Origin: an uncultured Collinsella sp.
GTDB lineage: Bacteria > Actinomycetota > Coriobacteriia > Coriobacteriales > Coriobacteriaceae
DNA length: 42,196 nucleotides
Reading direction: 5' to 3'
NCBI GenBank assembly: GCA_900754075.1
Contig: CAAEBN010000071.1
Span: 1 to 42,196 of the forward strand
Shown: one piece after another, positions 14,272-22,718 of the stretch
Position numbering within the stretch: position 1 is the first letter of the stretch
How the letters are laid out: every line of letters starts with the position of its first letter
Position numbers and translations under genes: made by a program
The notes under the pieces: generated by a model
The model's database searches: none
What the model was told of the DNA's origin: nothing
What the model saw: only the letters and a program-made list of their open reading frames with translations

Positions 14272-16056
14272 ATGGCAGCCTTGTTCACGACCCCCAAACG
14301 CAATGACACTACCGCCGGAACCCATGTTGCCGAACCCGACGTTCGCCGTCGCATAGGACTCGCGCACGGCAGCTGGCGCCGCGTGACGCGCCGCATCGTC
14401 GCGGGCGCCGTGTGCGCGCTCACGGTGAGCTCGCTGCTCATGCCGAGCGTCTCGCTCGCAGCGGAATGGGTCAAGGTCGGCGGCAACAAGTACAACACCG
14501 CGGCGAGCGACGAGGCCGGTACCTGGTCGTGGGACGGCGCCGACGACTTGAAGCTCAACAACTATAACGGCGGCGAGATCCAGGCCGCAGGCAAGCTCAA
14601 CGTGAATTACTCGGGAACCAACATCGTCACTGCCGAATGGATCGAAAGCATCAACGTTTCTCATGGCACTAACGAGAATGCCGAGCTCAATATCCAAGGC
14701 GACGAGGGCGGCACGCTCAGCGTGACATCTACTGAGGACGCTATCCTCTCCACGGGTAATATCAACATCGACGGAGCCGGATCCGTCAACGCCACGAGCA
14801 CTGGGTTTGATGCCATCAATGCCGGAGGTGATCTCGCTATCAAAGGTTCGGGCAACGTCAACGCCACGGGTGCATCGGATGGCATCAGGGCAAACGGCAA
14901 TATCACGATTGACGACAGCGGAGCCGTCACCGCCAGGGCTACCAAGGACAAGGGTATTGGAGCCGACAAGAACCTCACCATCAAGGGTGGCGGGACGGTC
15001 GAGGCAAGCTCAGCCGATGGTGAGGCCCTTTGGAGCGGCGGCAATATCAACATCTCGGACGGCAGCCAGGTCAAGGCAAGCTCCGAGAAAGACGCTGCCG
15101 TCGAGGCCAAGGGCAGCCTCGCAACCACAAACGCCTCCCTCAACGTAAACGGTTTTGAATATGGCGTCTATGCCCACAAGGGCATCACCCTCGATCATGC
15201 AAACGTGACGGTCCGTGCAAGTAAAGGCAGATACGGTGGCGCCAACGCCCTCTTCACCTACCAGGACGACATCGTCGTCAAGAACGGCTCCACCGTGGAC
15301 GCGTTTGCGGAAGGCGAGGTTTCGGCTGCATTCTCCACCAGAAACGATCGACCCAACGAGAAGGGCGGCCACATCTACATCAGCGACTCCGTTGTCAAGG
15401 CCATAGCCCGCTATGTCGAGAACGGCGACGGCCCCATCCCCTACAGCGAAAACCAAGATGGCGAGACGAGGCGCGAACCCCAAGGCGAGAACATCGGCAT
15501 CATCGCCCAGACCAGCGAGGGCGTCACACCCGCAGTCATCTCGATCATCCGCAGCAAGGTAACGGCCGAAGGAGATACAGCGGCAATCTTTGCCCGTGCC
15601 ATGAGCGCTGACGGCAAGACAATCGGCACCATCAAGATTGAGAACGCCGCCATCCAGACGCCCGAAGGCGGCAAGGTCATTGACTATCGCAAGCTCCGTG
15701 ACGGCATCTACGAGGCAGGCCAAGCCATCGGCACGGGCGACGCCACGGTCGACTCCCTCTATATCAAAGCAGTCGCCAAAAGTACGACCATCGCACCTCC
15801 CGAGGTAGCCAAGCCGGAAGACCCCAAGCCCGACGAGACCAAGCCCGCAGAAAACAAGCCCGCGGAGTCCAAGCAGAACCCCAAGCCTGAGGGCTCAAAG
15901 CCGACCAAGGCCGTTGCGGCTTCAACCACGAAAGCCAAGACTACCGGCAAGCTCGCGGCAACCGGCGACGCCTCGAGCGCAGCCATCGTGGCAGCCGCCC
16001 TTGCGGGAACAGCCGCCATCGCCGCAGGCGCCGTGGTGAGCCGCAAGCGTTCATAG
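14272..16056 (+). CDS. Cell-wall-anchored beta-helix surface protein, copy 2
   Basis: Protein of 594 residues, a clear paralogue of the gene at 12228 with the same architecture: long Arg-rich leader and hydrophobic segment ending SLAA-E, beta-helix repeats (for example GNINIDGAGSVNATST, GNITIDDSGAVTARA), a Pro/Lys/Glu spacer, LAATG at 561-565, a hydrophobic helix and SRKRS. The leader and the C-terminal anchor are almost identical between copies, whereas exposed segments such as the area around the Tyr/Asn-rich strand before the spacer differ more. That is the pattern expected if surface-exposed regions diversify while targeting signals are conserved. CGGGAG precedes the ATG. No sortase gene is in the window. 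Confidence 0.82.
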   Translation: MAALFTTPKRNDTTAGTHVAEPDVRRRIGLAHGSWRRVTRRIVAGAVCALTVSSLLMPSVSLAAEWVKVGGNKYNTAASDEAGTWSWDGADDLKLNNYNGGEIQAAGKLNVNYSGTNIVTAEWIESINVSHGTNENAELNIQGDEGGTLSVTSTEDAILSTGNINIDGAGSVNATSTGFDAINAGGDLAIKGSGNVNATGASDGIRANGNITIDDSGAVTARATKDKGIGADKNLTIKGGGTVEASSADGEALWSGGNINISDGSQVKASSEKDAAVEAKGSLATTNASLNVNGFEYGVYAHKGITLDHANVTVRASKGRYGGANALFTYQDDIVVKNGSTVDAFAEGEVSAAFSTRNDRPNEKGGHIYISDSVVKAIARYVENGDGPIPYSENQDGETRREPQGENIGIIAQTSEGVTPAVISIIRSKVTAEGDTAAIFARAMSADGKTIGTIKIENAAIQTPEGGKVIDYRKLRDGIYEAGQAIGTGDATVDSLYIKAVAKSTTIAPPEVAKPEDPKPDETKPAENKPAESKQNPKPEGSKPTKAVAASTTKAKTTGKLAATGDASSAAIVAAALAGTAAIAAGAVVSRKRS

Positions 16057-16113
16057 ACGCCTCTGCGCACATGGCAGCTCCCGCGAAGGCCCCGAGCCCC
16101 AGCACCGTTTAAC

Positions 16114-16152
16114 AACGCCACCGCCGAGCTCCCCTCCGGCGGTGGCGTTTTC
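16114..16152 (+). terminator. Intrinsic terminator of surface-protein copy 2
   Basis: AACGCCACCGCCG and its complement form a 13-bp stem with a short loop and T-run, 58 bases after the stop. Confidence 0.85.
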
Positions 16153-16263
16153 CATATGCGTCCGCAGGGGATGCACGAGATTGTCTTTGGTCTAGCCCAA
16201 CCGGCATACGCTGGCGTGCGACAATTGGGGCTGCCGATATCACAACACTGAGAGAAGCCCGTC

Positions 16264-16929
16264 ATGGAAGCGCATCAAAAGCAGATAACCGTTTATTCGA
16301 ATCATACGGAAAGCGCGCCTGTCATCTACCTTCCTGTGGTCGTGGGCGACGGCAGCGAGGTTTATAAGTGTTGCCGAGAGCTCGACTGTCCGCCATTCGC
16401 CCTCGTCACCATTGGCGGGCTCGATTGGAATCGCGAGCTGAGCCCCTGGGCATGCGACGGGACCGTACGCGATGCCGAGCCTTTCGGCGGCCAAGCTGCC
16501 GATTTTCTTGATGAGCTGCTGAATCAGATAATCCCCCAGGTCGAGTCGTCGCTTCCTCAGCCGCCCACCTGGCGCGGCATTGCCGGTTACTCGCTCGCGG
16601 GCCTCTTCGCACTCTGGTCCCTCTGGCAAACCGACGCCTTTGACCGCGCGGCGAGCGCATCGGGGTCGCTGTGGTTTCCCGAATTTGTCGACCGTGCCAG
16701 TACGGCCCCTTTTGCCGGCAGCCCGCAAGCCGTCTATCTATCACTCGGCAAAAAGGAAACCAAGACGCCCAACCGCATGATGCGGCATGTACTCGACGAC
16801 ACACGCGCGATGGAAGCGTTGCTCGTCGAGCGCGGCATCCCAACAACGCTGGAGCTCAACCCCGGCAATCACTTTGCCCAAACCGACTTACGCATGGCCC
16901 GCGGCATCCACTGGATACTGACACATTAA
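16264..16929 (+). CDS. Alpha/beta hydrolase, esterase-like
   Basis: Protein of 221 residues. The nucleophile elbow GYSLAGLFALWSLW (G-x-S-x-A-G) and a C-terminal His in GNHFAQTD fit the esterase-D/enterochelin-esterase-like branch of alpha/beta hydrolases. The early strand FALVTIGGLDWNRELSPW supplies the oxyanion region. No signal peptide, so probably cytoplasmic. Substrate is unknown: ester hydrolysis, siderophore-like substrates and acyl glucoside substrates are all possible. It is transcribed alone between two terminators, with GAGAG before the ATG. Confidence 0.75.
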   Translation: MEAHQKQITVYSNHTESAPVIYLPVVVGDGSEVYKCCRELDCPPFALVTIGGLDWNRELSPWACDGTVRDAEPFGGQAADFLDELLNQIIPQVESSLPQPPTWRGIAGYSLAGLFALWSLWQTDAFDRAASASGSLWFPEFVDRASTAPFAGSPQAVYLSLGKKETKTPNRMMRHVLDDTRAMEALLVERGIPTTLELNPGNHFAQTDLRMARGIHWILTH

Positions 16930-16971
16930 AAATGGCGTCCACGCGTACATACGCATGGACGCCATTTTTTT
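16930..16971. terminator. Bidirectional intrinsic terminator
   Basis: AATGGCGTCCA and its complement form the stem, with A-run on the left and T-run on the right. It lies between the convergent hydrolase and uraA genes. Confidence 0.88.
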
Positions 16972-16991
16972 GATTTAGCTGAACGCAGCTG

Positions 16992-18326
16992 CTACTCAGC
17001 AGCCTCCTCAAGCTCGGAGACATCAAACTCAAAGTCGTTACCCGGCAGGATGGCGTTGAGCACAATGCCCACCAGTGAGCCCACGGCAATGCCGGACAGC
17101 GAAATGGTCACGCCGCCCAGCTCCAACACGATGGCGCCGGCGGTGCTGTACGCGATGCCGAGCGAAAGCACGAGCACCAGCGCGGCAACCAGCACGTTGC
17201 GGTTGTTCTGGAAATCGACCTGGTTCTCGATGAGGTTGCGGACGCCCACAGCGCTGATCATGCCGTAGAGCACGAGCGACACACCGCCGATCACACACGC
17301 CGGCATGGCCGCAATGACAGCCGCGAACTTGGGGCAGAACGAAAGCACGATGGCGCAACACGCGGCAATTCGAATTACGCGCGGGTCGAACACGCGCGTC
17401 AGGGCGAGCACGCCGGTGTTCTCACCATACGTAGTGTTGGCCGGAGCGCCAAAGAGCGAAGCCAGAATCGTGGCAAGGCCGTCGCCGAGCAGCGTACGAT
17501 GCAGACCGGGATCGGCAATGTAGTTGCGCTCGCAAGTGGAGCCGATAGCAGAGATATCGCCGATATGCTCGATCATGGTCGCGAAGGCCAGCGGCATGAT
17601 GGTGATGATGGCCGTCGTGGCAAGACCGCTATCGAACTGCGGCCCAAAGAGTGCAAACACGGTGTTGTCCCACACGATGGGCAGACCGACCCACGGAGCG
17701 GCGGCAACGCCCGAGAAATCAACCTCGCCGAGCGCAGCCGCAACGGCATAGCTCACCACAACGCCCAGCAAAATCGGCACGATCTTGACCATGCCACGGC
17801 CCCAGATGTTGCAGATGACGATAACGGCAACGCCAATGACAGCCACAAGCCAGTTGGTCTGGCAGTTAGCAATAGCGGAACTTGCCAGGATCAAGCCGAT
17901 GGAAATGACGATGGGGCCAGTCACCACCGGCGGAAAGAAACGCATGACACGCTTGGCGCCAAACGCGCGGAAGCGGGCCGCCAGCACCGGATAGAGCAGA
18001 CCGGCACAAGCTACGCCCAGGCAGGCGTAGGGCAAAAGCTCGGTCTCGCCGTTGGGCGCGATTGCGGCATAACCGGCAATAAAGGCAAACGATGAGCCCA
18101 AAAATGCCGGCACCTTACCGCGCGACAGGAAGTGGAACAGCAGCGTGCCCAAGCCGGCAAACAAAAGCGTTGCCGATACCGAGAGGCCGGTGAGCACGGG
18201 CACCAGCACGGTGGCGCCAAACATGGCAAACAGGTGCTGTAGGCCGAGCAGGAACATGCGCGGGCGGCCGAGCGACGATGCGTCGTAGATGGCATCGCTG
18301 ACGGCGGGCGTCGAGGACTGGGACAT
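16992..18326 (-). CDS. uraA: Uracil permease UraA (NCS2)
   Basis: Uracil:proton symporter of the NCS2/NAT family, 444 residues with about 14 membrane segments. The residues that bind uracil and protons in E. coli UraA are visible as ATMIEHIGD (Glu and His) and TTYGENTGV (second Glu). The N-terminal GLQHLFAMFGATVLVPVLTG is typical of the family. The start follows AAAGGACATCC. The upstream region is short and shows no attenuator or PyrR site that I can recognise. The downstream hairpin ends both this gene and the convergent hydrolase. Confidence 0.93.
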   Translation of the reverse strand: MSQSSTPAVSDAIYDASSLGRPRMFLLGLQHLFAMFGATVLVPVLTGLSVSATLLFAGLGTLLFHFLSRGKVPAFLGSSFAFIAGYAAIAPNGETELLPYACLGVACAGLLYPVLAARFRAFGAKRVMRFFPPVVTGPIVISIGLILASSAIANCQTNWLVAVIGVAVIVICNIWGRGMVKIVPILLGVVVSYAVAAALGEVDFSGVAAAPWVGLPIVWDNTVFALFGPQFDSGLATTAIITIMPLAFATMIEHIGDISAIGSTCERNYIADPGLHRTLLGDGLATILASLFGAPANTTYGENTGVLALTRVFDPRVIRIAACCAIVLSFCPKFAAVIAAMPACVIGGVSLVLYGMISAVGVRNLIENQVDFQNNRNVLVAALVLVLSLGIAYSTAGAIVLELGGVTISLSGIAVGSLVGIVLNAILPGNDFEFDVSELEEAAE

Positions 18327-18448
18327 GGATGTCCTTTCGAATGGAAGGGCGATCAGGCATATCGGATAACCTGCCCGAACGATACGATCCGAACCATTGT
18401 ACGCGATACACTATGCCTCGCACGCGCCGCCACCTGCAAACACTAGCG

Positions 18449-19582
18449 CTATTTCCAAACGCGCTCGGCAATGCGCTTGACCAGCGCGATCTTTGCCCAT
18501 TGCTCATCCTCGGTCAGCTTGTTGCCAATCTCGCAGCTGGCAAAGCCGCACTGAGGCGACAGATACAGGTTCTCGAGCGGCACGTACTTTGCGGCTTCAC
18601 GGATGCGCTCGACGATAACATCCTCGTTCTCGAGCTCTGCCGCCTTGGTGGTTACCAAGCCCAGCACGACCTTCTTGCCCGGGGCAACGTACTTGAGCGG
18701 CTCAAAACCGCCGGCGCGCGGCGTATCGAACTCCAGGTAAAATGCATCGACATCCTCGTTTGCGAACAGGTACGGCGCGATGGGGTCATAGCCGCCCTCG
18801 AAGGCATAGGTGGAGTGGTAGTTGCCGCGGCACACATGCGTGTTGATGACCAGATCGTCGGGCTTGTCCGCGATGGCGGCATTGTTGAGCGCCACGCCCA
18901 GCTCGCTTACCTTTTGCAGGTCGACCGGGCTCATGCCGGTTTTGGCGACAAAATCGGTGTCGCAGTAGATGCCCCAGGTGCAGTCATCAAACTGGATGTT
19001 GCGGCAGCCTGCTGCGTACAGGTCGGCGATCACCGTGCGATAAGCGGCTGCGATGGCGTCGGCAAGTTCCTCATCGGTCTTATAGACAGCGCGCAGGCTC
19101 TCCTGCTGGCCGTCGCAGCGGTCGAGCGTGACTTCGGAGAACGTCTGGATCGGCGCCGGAATGGTTTGCCGCGCGACCTGGCCCTCCCCCTCGAGCGCCT
19201 TGACAAATTTAAAGTGCTCGACGAACGGATGGTTCTCGCCGCTAATGGGGCCGGTTACCACGGCGGTGTCGGCTGTGGTCTCCTCGTCGTGGAACATATA
19301 GCCCGTACGCGAGGTACGGCGTTCAATGCCGTTGAGCCCCCACATAAAGTCGAGGTGCCAGTAACTGCGGCGAAACTCGCCATCGGTAATCACCTGCAGG
19401 CCAGCGGACTTTTGCTTGTCCACCAGGTCGCGAATGGCCTCATCCTCGACGGCCTTAAGGCCGGCGGCGTCGAGTGTGCCCGCAGCATAGGCGGCACGGG
19501 CGTCCTTTACGGCCTGTGGACGAAGAAAACTGCCGACGATATCGGCGCGAAACGGCGCGTTCGGTTGAATCGAAGTGCTCAT
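18449..19582 (-). CDS. MetE C-terminal-domain-like methyltransferase (cobalamin-independent methionine synthase family)
   Basis: Protein of 377 residues equivalent to the catalytic C-terminal barrel of MetE, as in YxjG/YxjH-type proteins, without the N-terminal half. The zinc ligands of MetE are recognisable: His and Cys in INTHVCRGN, Glu in AFYLEFDT and Cys in LSPQCGFAS. It probably transfers a methyl group to homocysteine or a related thiol; the donor is uncertain because such short forms often use small methylated compounds instead of methyl-folate. GGGAG precedes the ATG at 19582. A LysR gene lies directly upstream on the same strand, with a dyad positioned as an activator site for this gene. 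Confidence 0.87.
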   Translation of the reverse strand: MSTSIQPNAPFRADIVGSFLRPQAVKDARAAYAAGTLDAAGLKAVEDEAIRDLVDKQKSAGLQVITDGEFRRSYWHLDFMWGLNGIERRTSRTGYMFHDEETTADTAVVTGPISGENHPFVEHFKFVKALEGEGQVARQTIPAPIQTFSEVTLDRCDGQQESLRAVYKTDEELADAIAAAYRTVIADLYAAGCRNIQFDDCTWGIYCDTDFVAKTGMSPVDLQKVSELGVALNNAAIADKPDDLVINTHVCRGNYHSTYAFEGGYDPIAPYLFANEDVDAFYLEFDTPRAGGFEPLKYVAPGKKVVLGLVTTKAAELENEDVIVERIREAAKYVPLENLYLSPQCGFASCEIGNKLTEDEQWAKIALVKRIAERVWK

Positions 19583-19620
19583 AGATATCTCCCGTTGCAT
19601 TGGTTGCTTTACTGGGACAG

Positions 19621-19649
19621 AGTATGAGCGCTTATATGGCCATCGTAAA
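19621..19649 (-). promoter_or_regulatory. Candidate promoter of MetE-like gene
   Basis: On the minus strand TTTACG (-35) is followed after 17 bases by CATACT (-10). The match is moderate, as expected for an activator-dependent promoter. Confidence 0.45.
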
Positions 19650-19668
19650 ATATATGTTTATAACAGTT

Positions 19669-19691
19669 TGATATAGATGCTTCCTATATCA
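19669..19691 (-). promoter_or_regulatory. LysR-type activator site before MetE-like gene
   Basis: TGATATAG and CTATATCA are perfectly inverted with a 7-base spacer (ATAG-N7-CTAT, which contains T-N11-A). Its centre is about 66 bases upstream of the transcription start predicted from the candidate promoter, the usual place of a LysR recognition site. Confidence 0.6.
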
Positions 19692-19737
19692 GTTGGGACT
19701 GCCATTAAGAGATTTGACCCGCGCGGAGCACAGCAGC

Positions 19738-20634
19738 CTAGATATGCTGACGGATCGCGTCGATATAGGCCTGTCCGTAGGGCGTGGGCGTCGTGTTCTT
19801 GCGCGTGATGATGCCAATCTCCATGTACTCGTCCACATCGAGCGGAATCGAGATGATGCCGGGGCCGTTGAGCTCATGACTGATCACGCCTGAGCATACC
19901 GTGTAGCCGTTGAGGCCCATGGCCAGGTTGAACAGCGTCGCGCGATCGCGCACGCGGATGTTCTTGCGGCGCTCAAACGTCGAGGTCAGTTCCTCGGAAT
20001 AGTAGAACGAGTTATAACTGCCCTGCTCATAGGACAAGAACGGGTAGTCTTCCAAGTCCTCGAGCGTCACGCTGGCGCGGTCCGCCAGTGGATGGTCGGC
20101 GCATACAAAGACATGCGGCGCGGCGCAGAAGAGTCCCTCGAATACGAGCTCGTTGGCGGCGAGCATGCGCTCGATAACCTCGCGGTTATGCTCGGATAAG
20201 TACAGGATGCCCAGTTCGCTTTTCATATGCGCGACGTCCTCGATAATCTCGTGAGTCTGCTCCTCGCGCAGGGTAAAGTCGTAGCGCGCGGCATCGAACT
20301 CACGGATCACATCGACAAACGCATTAACGGCAAAGGAATAATGCTGGCAGCTCACACTAAAGTGCGGCACCTGCTCGGACGCGCCCTTGTACTTGCCTTC
20401 GAGCAGATCGGCCTGGTCGAGCACCTGGCGCGCGTAGCCCAAGAAGGTCTCGCCTTCCTCGGACACAATGACGCCCTTGTTGGTGCGCTCAAAGATGTGC
20501 ACGCCCATCTCGTTTTCGAGATCGCGAATCGATGCGGTAATCGAAGGCTGCGACACAAAGAGCCGGCGCGAGGCCTCGGTGATGCTGCCGCATTCGGCAA
20601 CTTTGACGACATATCTGAGCTGCTGGAGCTTCAT
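19738..20634 (-). CDS. LysR-family regulator, probable activator of MetE-like gene
   Basis: Protein of 298 residues from the ATG at 20634, preceded by GGGAGAAGG. The N-terminus MKLQQLRYVVKVAECGSITE plus RRLFVSQPSITASIRDLENE is a textbook LysR helix-turn-helix. The effector domain follows, with the usual PFLSYEQGS and GYTVCSG segments. It lies 10 bases after the HAD phosphatase and 155 bases before the MetE-like gene, all on one strand. The well-placed dyad at 19669-19691 links it to the MetE-like gene, so a role in sulfur amino-acid metabolism is likely. The effector might be homocysteine or O-acetylserine-like, as for MetR or CysB; this is inference. Confidence 0.88.
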   Translation of the reverse strand: MKLQQLRYVVKVAECGSITEASRRLFVSQPSITASIRDLENEMGVHIFERTNKGVIVSEEGETFLGYARQVLDQADLLEGKYKGASEQVPHFSVSCQHYSFAVNAFVDVIREFDAARYDFTLREEQTHEIIEDVAHMKSELGILYLSEHNREVIERMLAANELVFEGLFCAAPHVFVCADHPLADRASVTLEDLEDYPFLSYEQGSYNSFYYSEELTSTFERRKNIRVRDRATLFNLAMGLNGYTVCSGVISHELNGPGIISIPLDVDEYMEIGIITRKNTTPTPYGQAYIDAIRQHI

Positions 20635-20644
20635 AGCCTTCTCC

Positions 20645-21553
20645 CTAGACGTTCGTGATGCCAAGACCCGCCGCGTCCATCTGGCGCATAAACGGCGGCA
20701 TCTCCCCCGTCGCGGCGCAGGCGGCAATCTGATGCAGAGCCCCGGCAACCGCATCGTCTGCCGCAGCGCCGATATGCCAGCGCGCGGCAGCCGTGACAGC
20801 CTCGTTGGCATTGGCGACTGCAACGGAGTTGGGAACGGCATCGATCATGGGCAGATCGTTATCGGAATCGCCAAATACGGCCACCTCATCGGGCGTCAGA
20901 CCCAAAGCGCGCGCCAACTCCAGCGCAGCGCAACCCTTGTCCCAACCGGCTGGAAGAATGTCGAACAGGCGCACTCGGTTGTTGGGAAACACAAGCGAGA
21001 GTTCCGGCACCTCAGCGGCAACGCGCTCGCGTAGCTCCGCGAGCTCCTCACGCGAACGGGCACTCCAGATATTCGCCTTGAACACCGGCGCGTCATCGAC
21101 GACGGGACGGCACGGGGCTTCTTCGCCTTTGAGCCATGCGTTGCCGCCCGACTCCATGGCGCGACGAACGCGCTCGGGGTCACTCGTCACGCAATAGGCA
21201 TCGTTGCCCCAAAAGTCATCGCCCAGGCTGTAGACTTTTAGAAATGTATCGTCGGTCTCTTGCTCCAGATAGTCGGCCAAACGCATCAGAGCATCGTTGT
21301 CGATTGCGCGCGAGGCGACTACTTCGCCGTCGACAAACATCACCTGGCCGTTACAGAACGCGCCAGTCGAAAAACACTCGGAACGATTTTTGAACATCCA
21401 GCCCATCGCGGACGGCTGGCGACCCGAAACCGGGCCAAAGTGCAGGCCCGCCGTCTGCATGGCATGAATGCCCTCGATGGCGTAGTCGCTGGCGCCGTCA
21501 TGCCCGGCTGGAATCAGCGTATCGTCCATATCGGTCAGCACAAGTTTAATCAT
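20645..21553 (-). CDS. HAD-superfamily Cof-type (IIB) phosphatase
   Basis: Protein of 302 residues. The N-terminus MIKLVLTDMDDTL carries the DxDxT-type catalytic motif (Asp8 nucleophile, Asp10). GPVSGRQPSAM matches the second motif, a Lys lies in the RLFDILPAGWDKG region, and VAVFGDSDNDLPMI is the fourth motif of Cof-type sugar-phosphate/cofactor phosphatases. The C2B cap lies between. Cytoplasmic; the substrate (sugar phosphate, pyridoxal phosphate, flavin precursor) is not determinable. The ATG at 21553 begins the motif properly, although its G-rich ribosome site is close. It is the first gene of a probable unit with the LysR regulator. Confidence 0.85.
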   Translation of the reverse strand: MIKLVLTDMDDTLIPAGHDGASDYAIEGIHAMQTAGLHFGPVSGRQPSAMGWMFKNRSECFSTGAFCNGQVMFVDGEVVASRAIDNDALMRLADYLEQETDDTFLKVYSLGDDFWGNDAYCVTSDPERVRRAMESGGNAWLKGEEAPCRPVVDDAPVFKANIWSARSREELAELRERVAAEVPELSLVFPNNRVRLFDILPAGWDKGCAALELARALGLTPDEVAVFGDSDNDLPMIDAVPNSVAVANANEAVTAAARWHIGAAADDAVAGALHQIAACAATGEMPPFMRQMDAAGLGITNV

Positions 21554-21590
21554 AAGGCCCCCCGTCATTTTCACCGTAACCATTGTAACG

Positions 21591-21692
21591 ACCTGCCAAT
21601 AAGGGACAGGTTTATTTTGGCAGGTTTTATCATGGAAAATGCAGCGCCCCTGTTGCCACCTGCCAAAATAAACCTGTCCCTTTTTGGCAGGT
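21591..21692. repeat. Large inverted repeat (35-nt arms), GGGACAGG family
   Basis: The left arm 21591-21625 and right arm 21658-21692 are inverted copies with one mismatch and a 32-base spacer. Each arm is itself bounded by ACCTGCCA and TGGCAGGT. The right arm recurs almost exactly at 41145-41180, so this is a dispersed repeat rather than a gene-specific operator. It lies between divergent genes, just upstream of the TPP riboswitch. Confidence 0.85.
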
Positions 21693-21716
21693 GCGTTAGT
21701 ATAGGGAACAACAGAT

Positions 21717-21813
21717 TCGATGCGGGAGTGCCGGCGGTGCAAACCACAAGGCTGAGAGGGCATGGGGCCCAATCCTTTGAACCTGTCAGTTAATGCTGGC
21801 GTAGGGAGCATGC
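21717..21813 (+). promoter_or_regulatory. TPP riboswitch (THI box)
   Basis: Conserved thiamin-pyrophosphate aptamer blocks appear in the right order and spacing: GGGAGTGCC, GGCTGAGAGGGC (21750-21761), CCTTTGAACCTG (21774-21785), GTTAATGCTGGCG and GTAGGGAGCA (21801-21810). It controls thiM and the two following genes. A strong terminator hairpin lies ten bases downstream, so control is probably by transcription termination when TPP is bound. Confidence 0.97.
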
Positions 21814-21822
21814 CGCCTTTAC

Positions 21823-21853
21823 AGGGGCGCTGTCTATGCACAGCGCCCCTTTT
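21823..21853 (+). terminator. Riboswitch-controlled terminator
   Basis: AGGGGCGCTGT and ACAGCGCCCCT arms with a 6-base loop and TTT tail, directly after the TPP aptamer and before thiM. Confidence 0.9.
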
Positions 21854-21875
21854 CTATGCCAAGGAGGCATGTGCA

Positions 21876-22715
21876 GTGATTGATTCGGAACAGCTTAAGC
21901 AAAATGTGGTCAAGGCCGTGGAGGAGATTCGAGCCACCAATCCGATGGCCGGCTCCATCACCAACACGGTGACGATTGACTTTGTCGCCAACGCGCAGCT
22001 CGCCGTGGGCGGTTCGGCCGCCATGGTCTATCTGCCCGACGAGGGCGAGGCGCTCGTTGCCGGCGGCGGCGCCATCTATCTCAACATGGGCACGCTCTTC
22101 CCCATCTACGAGCAGACGATTCCCCGCGCGGCCAAGGCGGCACACGACGCCGGCAAGCCCTGGGTGCTCGATCCGGTGGGTCTAGGCATCGGTAGCCTGC
22201 GCACCCAGCTGGTAAACGAGCTCAAGCAGTACAAGCCCGCCATCGTACGCGGCAACGCCTCCGAGATCATCGCACTCGCCGGCTTGTGGGGTCTTGAGGG
22301 CGAGGCGGCCGATCTGAGCCGCGTGCGCGGTGTCGATACCACCGACACGGTCGACGCCGCCCGCGATGCCGCCGTGGCGCTCGCCCGCTACACCGGCGGC
22401 GCCGTAGTGGTCTCGGGCGAAATCGACCTGATCACCGACGGCACGACCGTGGCCAAGTCCCACGGCGGCAGCCCGCTCATGTCCAAGATCACCGGCTGCG
22501 GTTGCTCGCAGGGCGGCGTGTTGGCCGTGTACGCCTGCGCCGCCGACCCGTTTACGGCCGCCGTCTGCGGTACCGCCGTCTACAACGTTGCCGGCACGCG
22601 TGCCGCCGCCGTCGCCGACGCCCCGGCAAGCTTTAAGGTCGCCTTTATCGACGAGCTCTACCGCGCAACCGCCCAGGACATTGCCGATAACCGACTCGAG
22701 CTCGAGGAGGCATAG
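21876..22715 (+). CDS. thiM: Hydroxyethylthiazole kinase
   Basis: Phosphorylates the thiazole alcohol (salvaged from thiamine breakdown) for thiamine synthesis; 279 residues, cytoplasmic. Family stretches visible are NTVTIDFVANAQLAVGGSAAM, WVLDPVGLGIG, IVRGNASEIIALAG, a G-x-D-x-V-like region, and the phosphate-binding GCGCSQGG segment near the C-terminus (typically TGxGC). A GTG at 21876 is used, with AAGGAGG eight bases before it; nearby ATG and GTG triplets are out of frame. First gene of a three-gene operon under the TPP riboswitch. Confidence 0.95.
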   Translation: MIDSEQLKQNVVKAVEEIRATNPMAGSITNTVTIDFVANAQLAVGGSAAMVYLPDEGEALVAGGGAIYLNMGTLFPIYEQTIPRAAKAAHDAGKPWVLDPVGLGIGSLRTQLVNELKQYKPAIVRGNASEIIALAGLWGLEGEAADLSRVRGVDTTDTVDAARDAAVALARYTGGAVVVSGEIDLITDGTTVAKSHGGSPLMSKITGCGCSQGGVLAVYACAADPFTAAVCGTAVYNVAGTRAAAVADAPASFKVAFIDELYRATAQDIADNRLELEEA

Positions 22716-22718
22716 GCC

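Larger units (their letters stand above)
11976..16056 (+). repeat. Tandem duplication of permease tail + terminator + surface-protein gene
   Basis: Two consecutive units, 11976 to about 14022 and 14023 to about 16056. Each holds, in order: the final 15 codons of the purine permease, the same GC-rich terminator, the same upstream block (for example CCTCCAAACGGCACTACC), the same GGGAG ribosome site and a beta-helix surface protein gene. Nucleotide similarity is high throughout but not complete, so the event is old enough for divergence. Confidence 0.85.
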
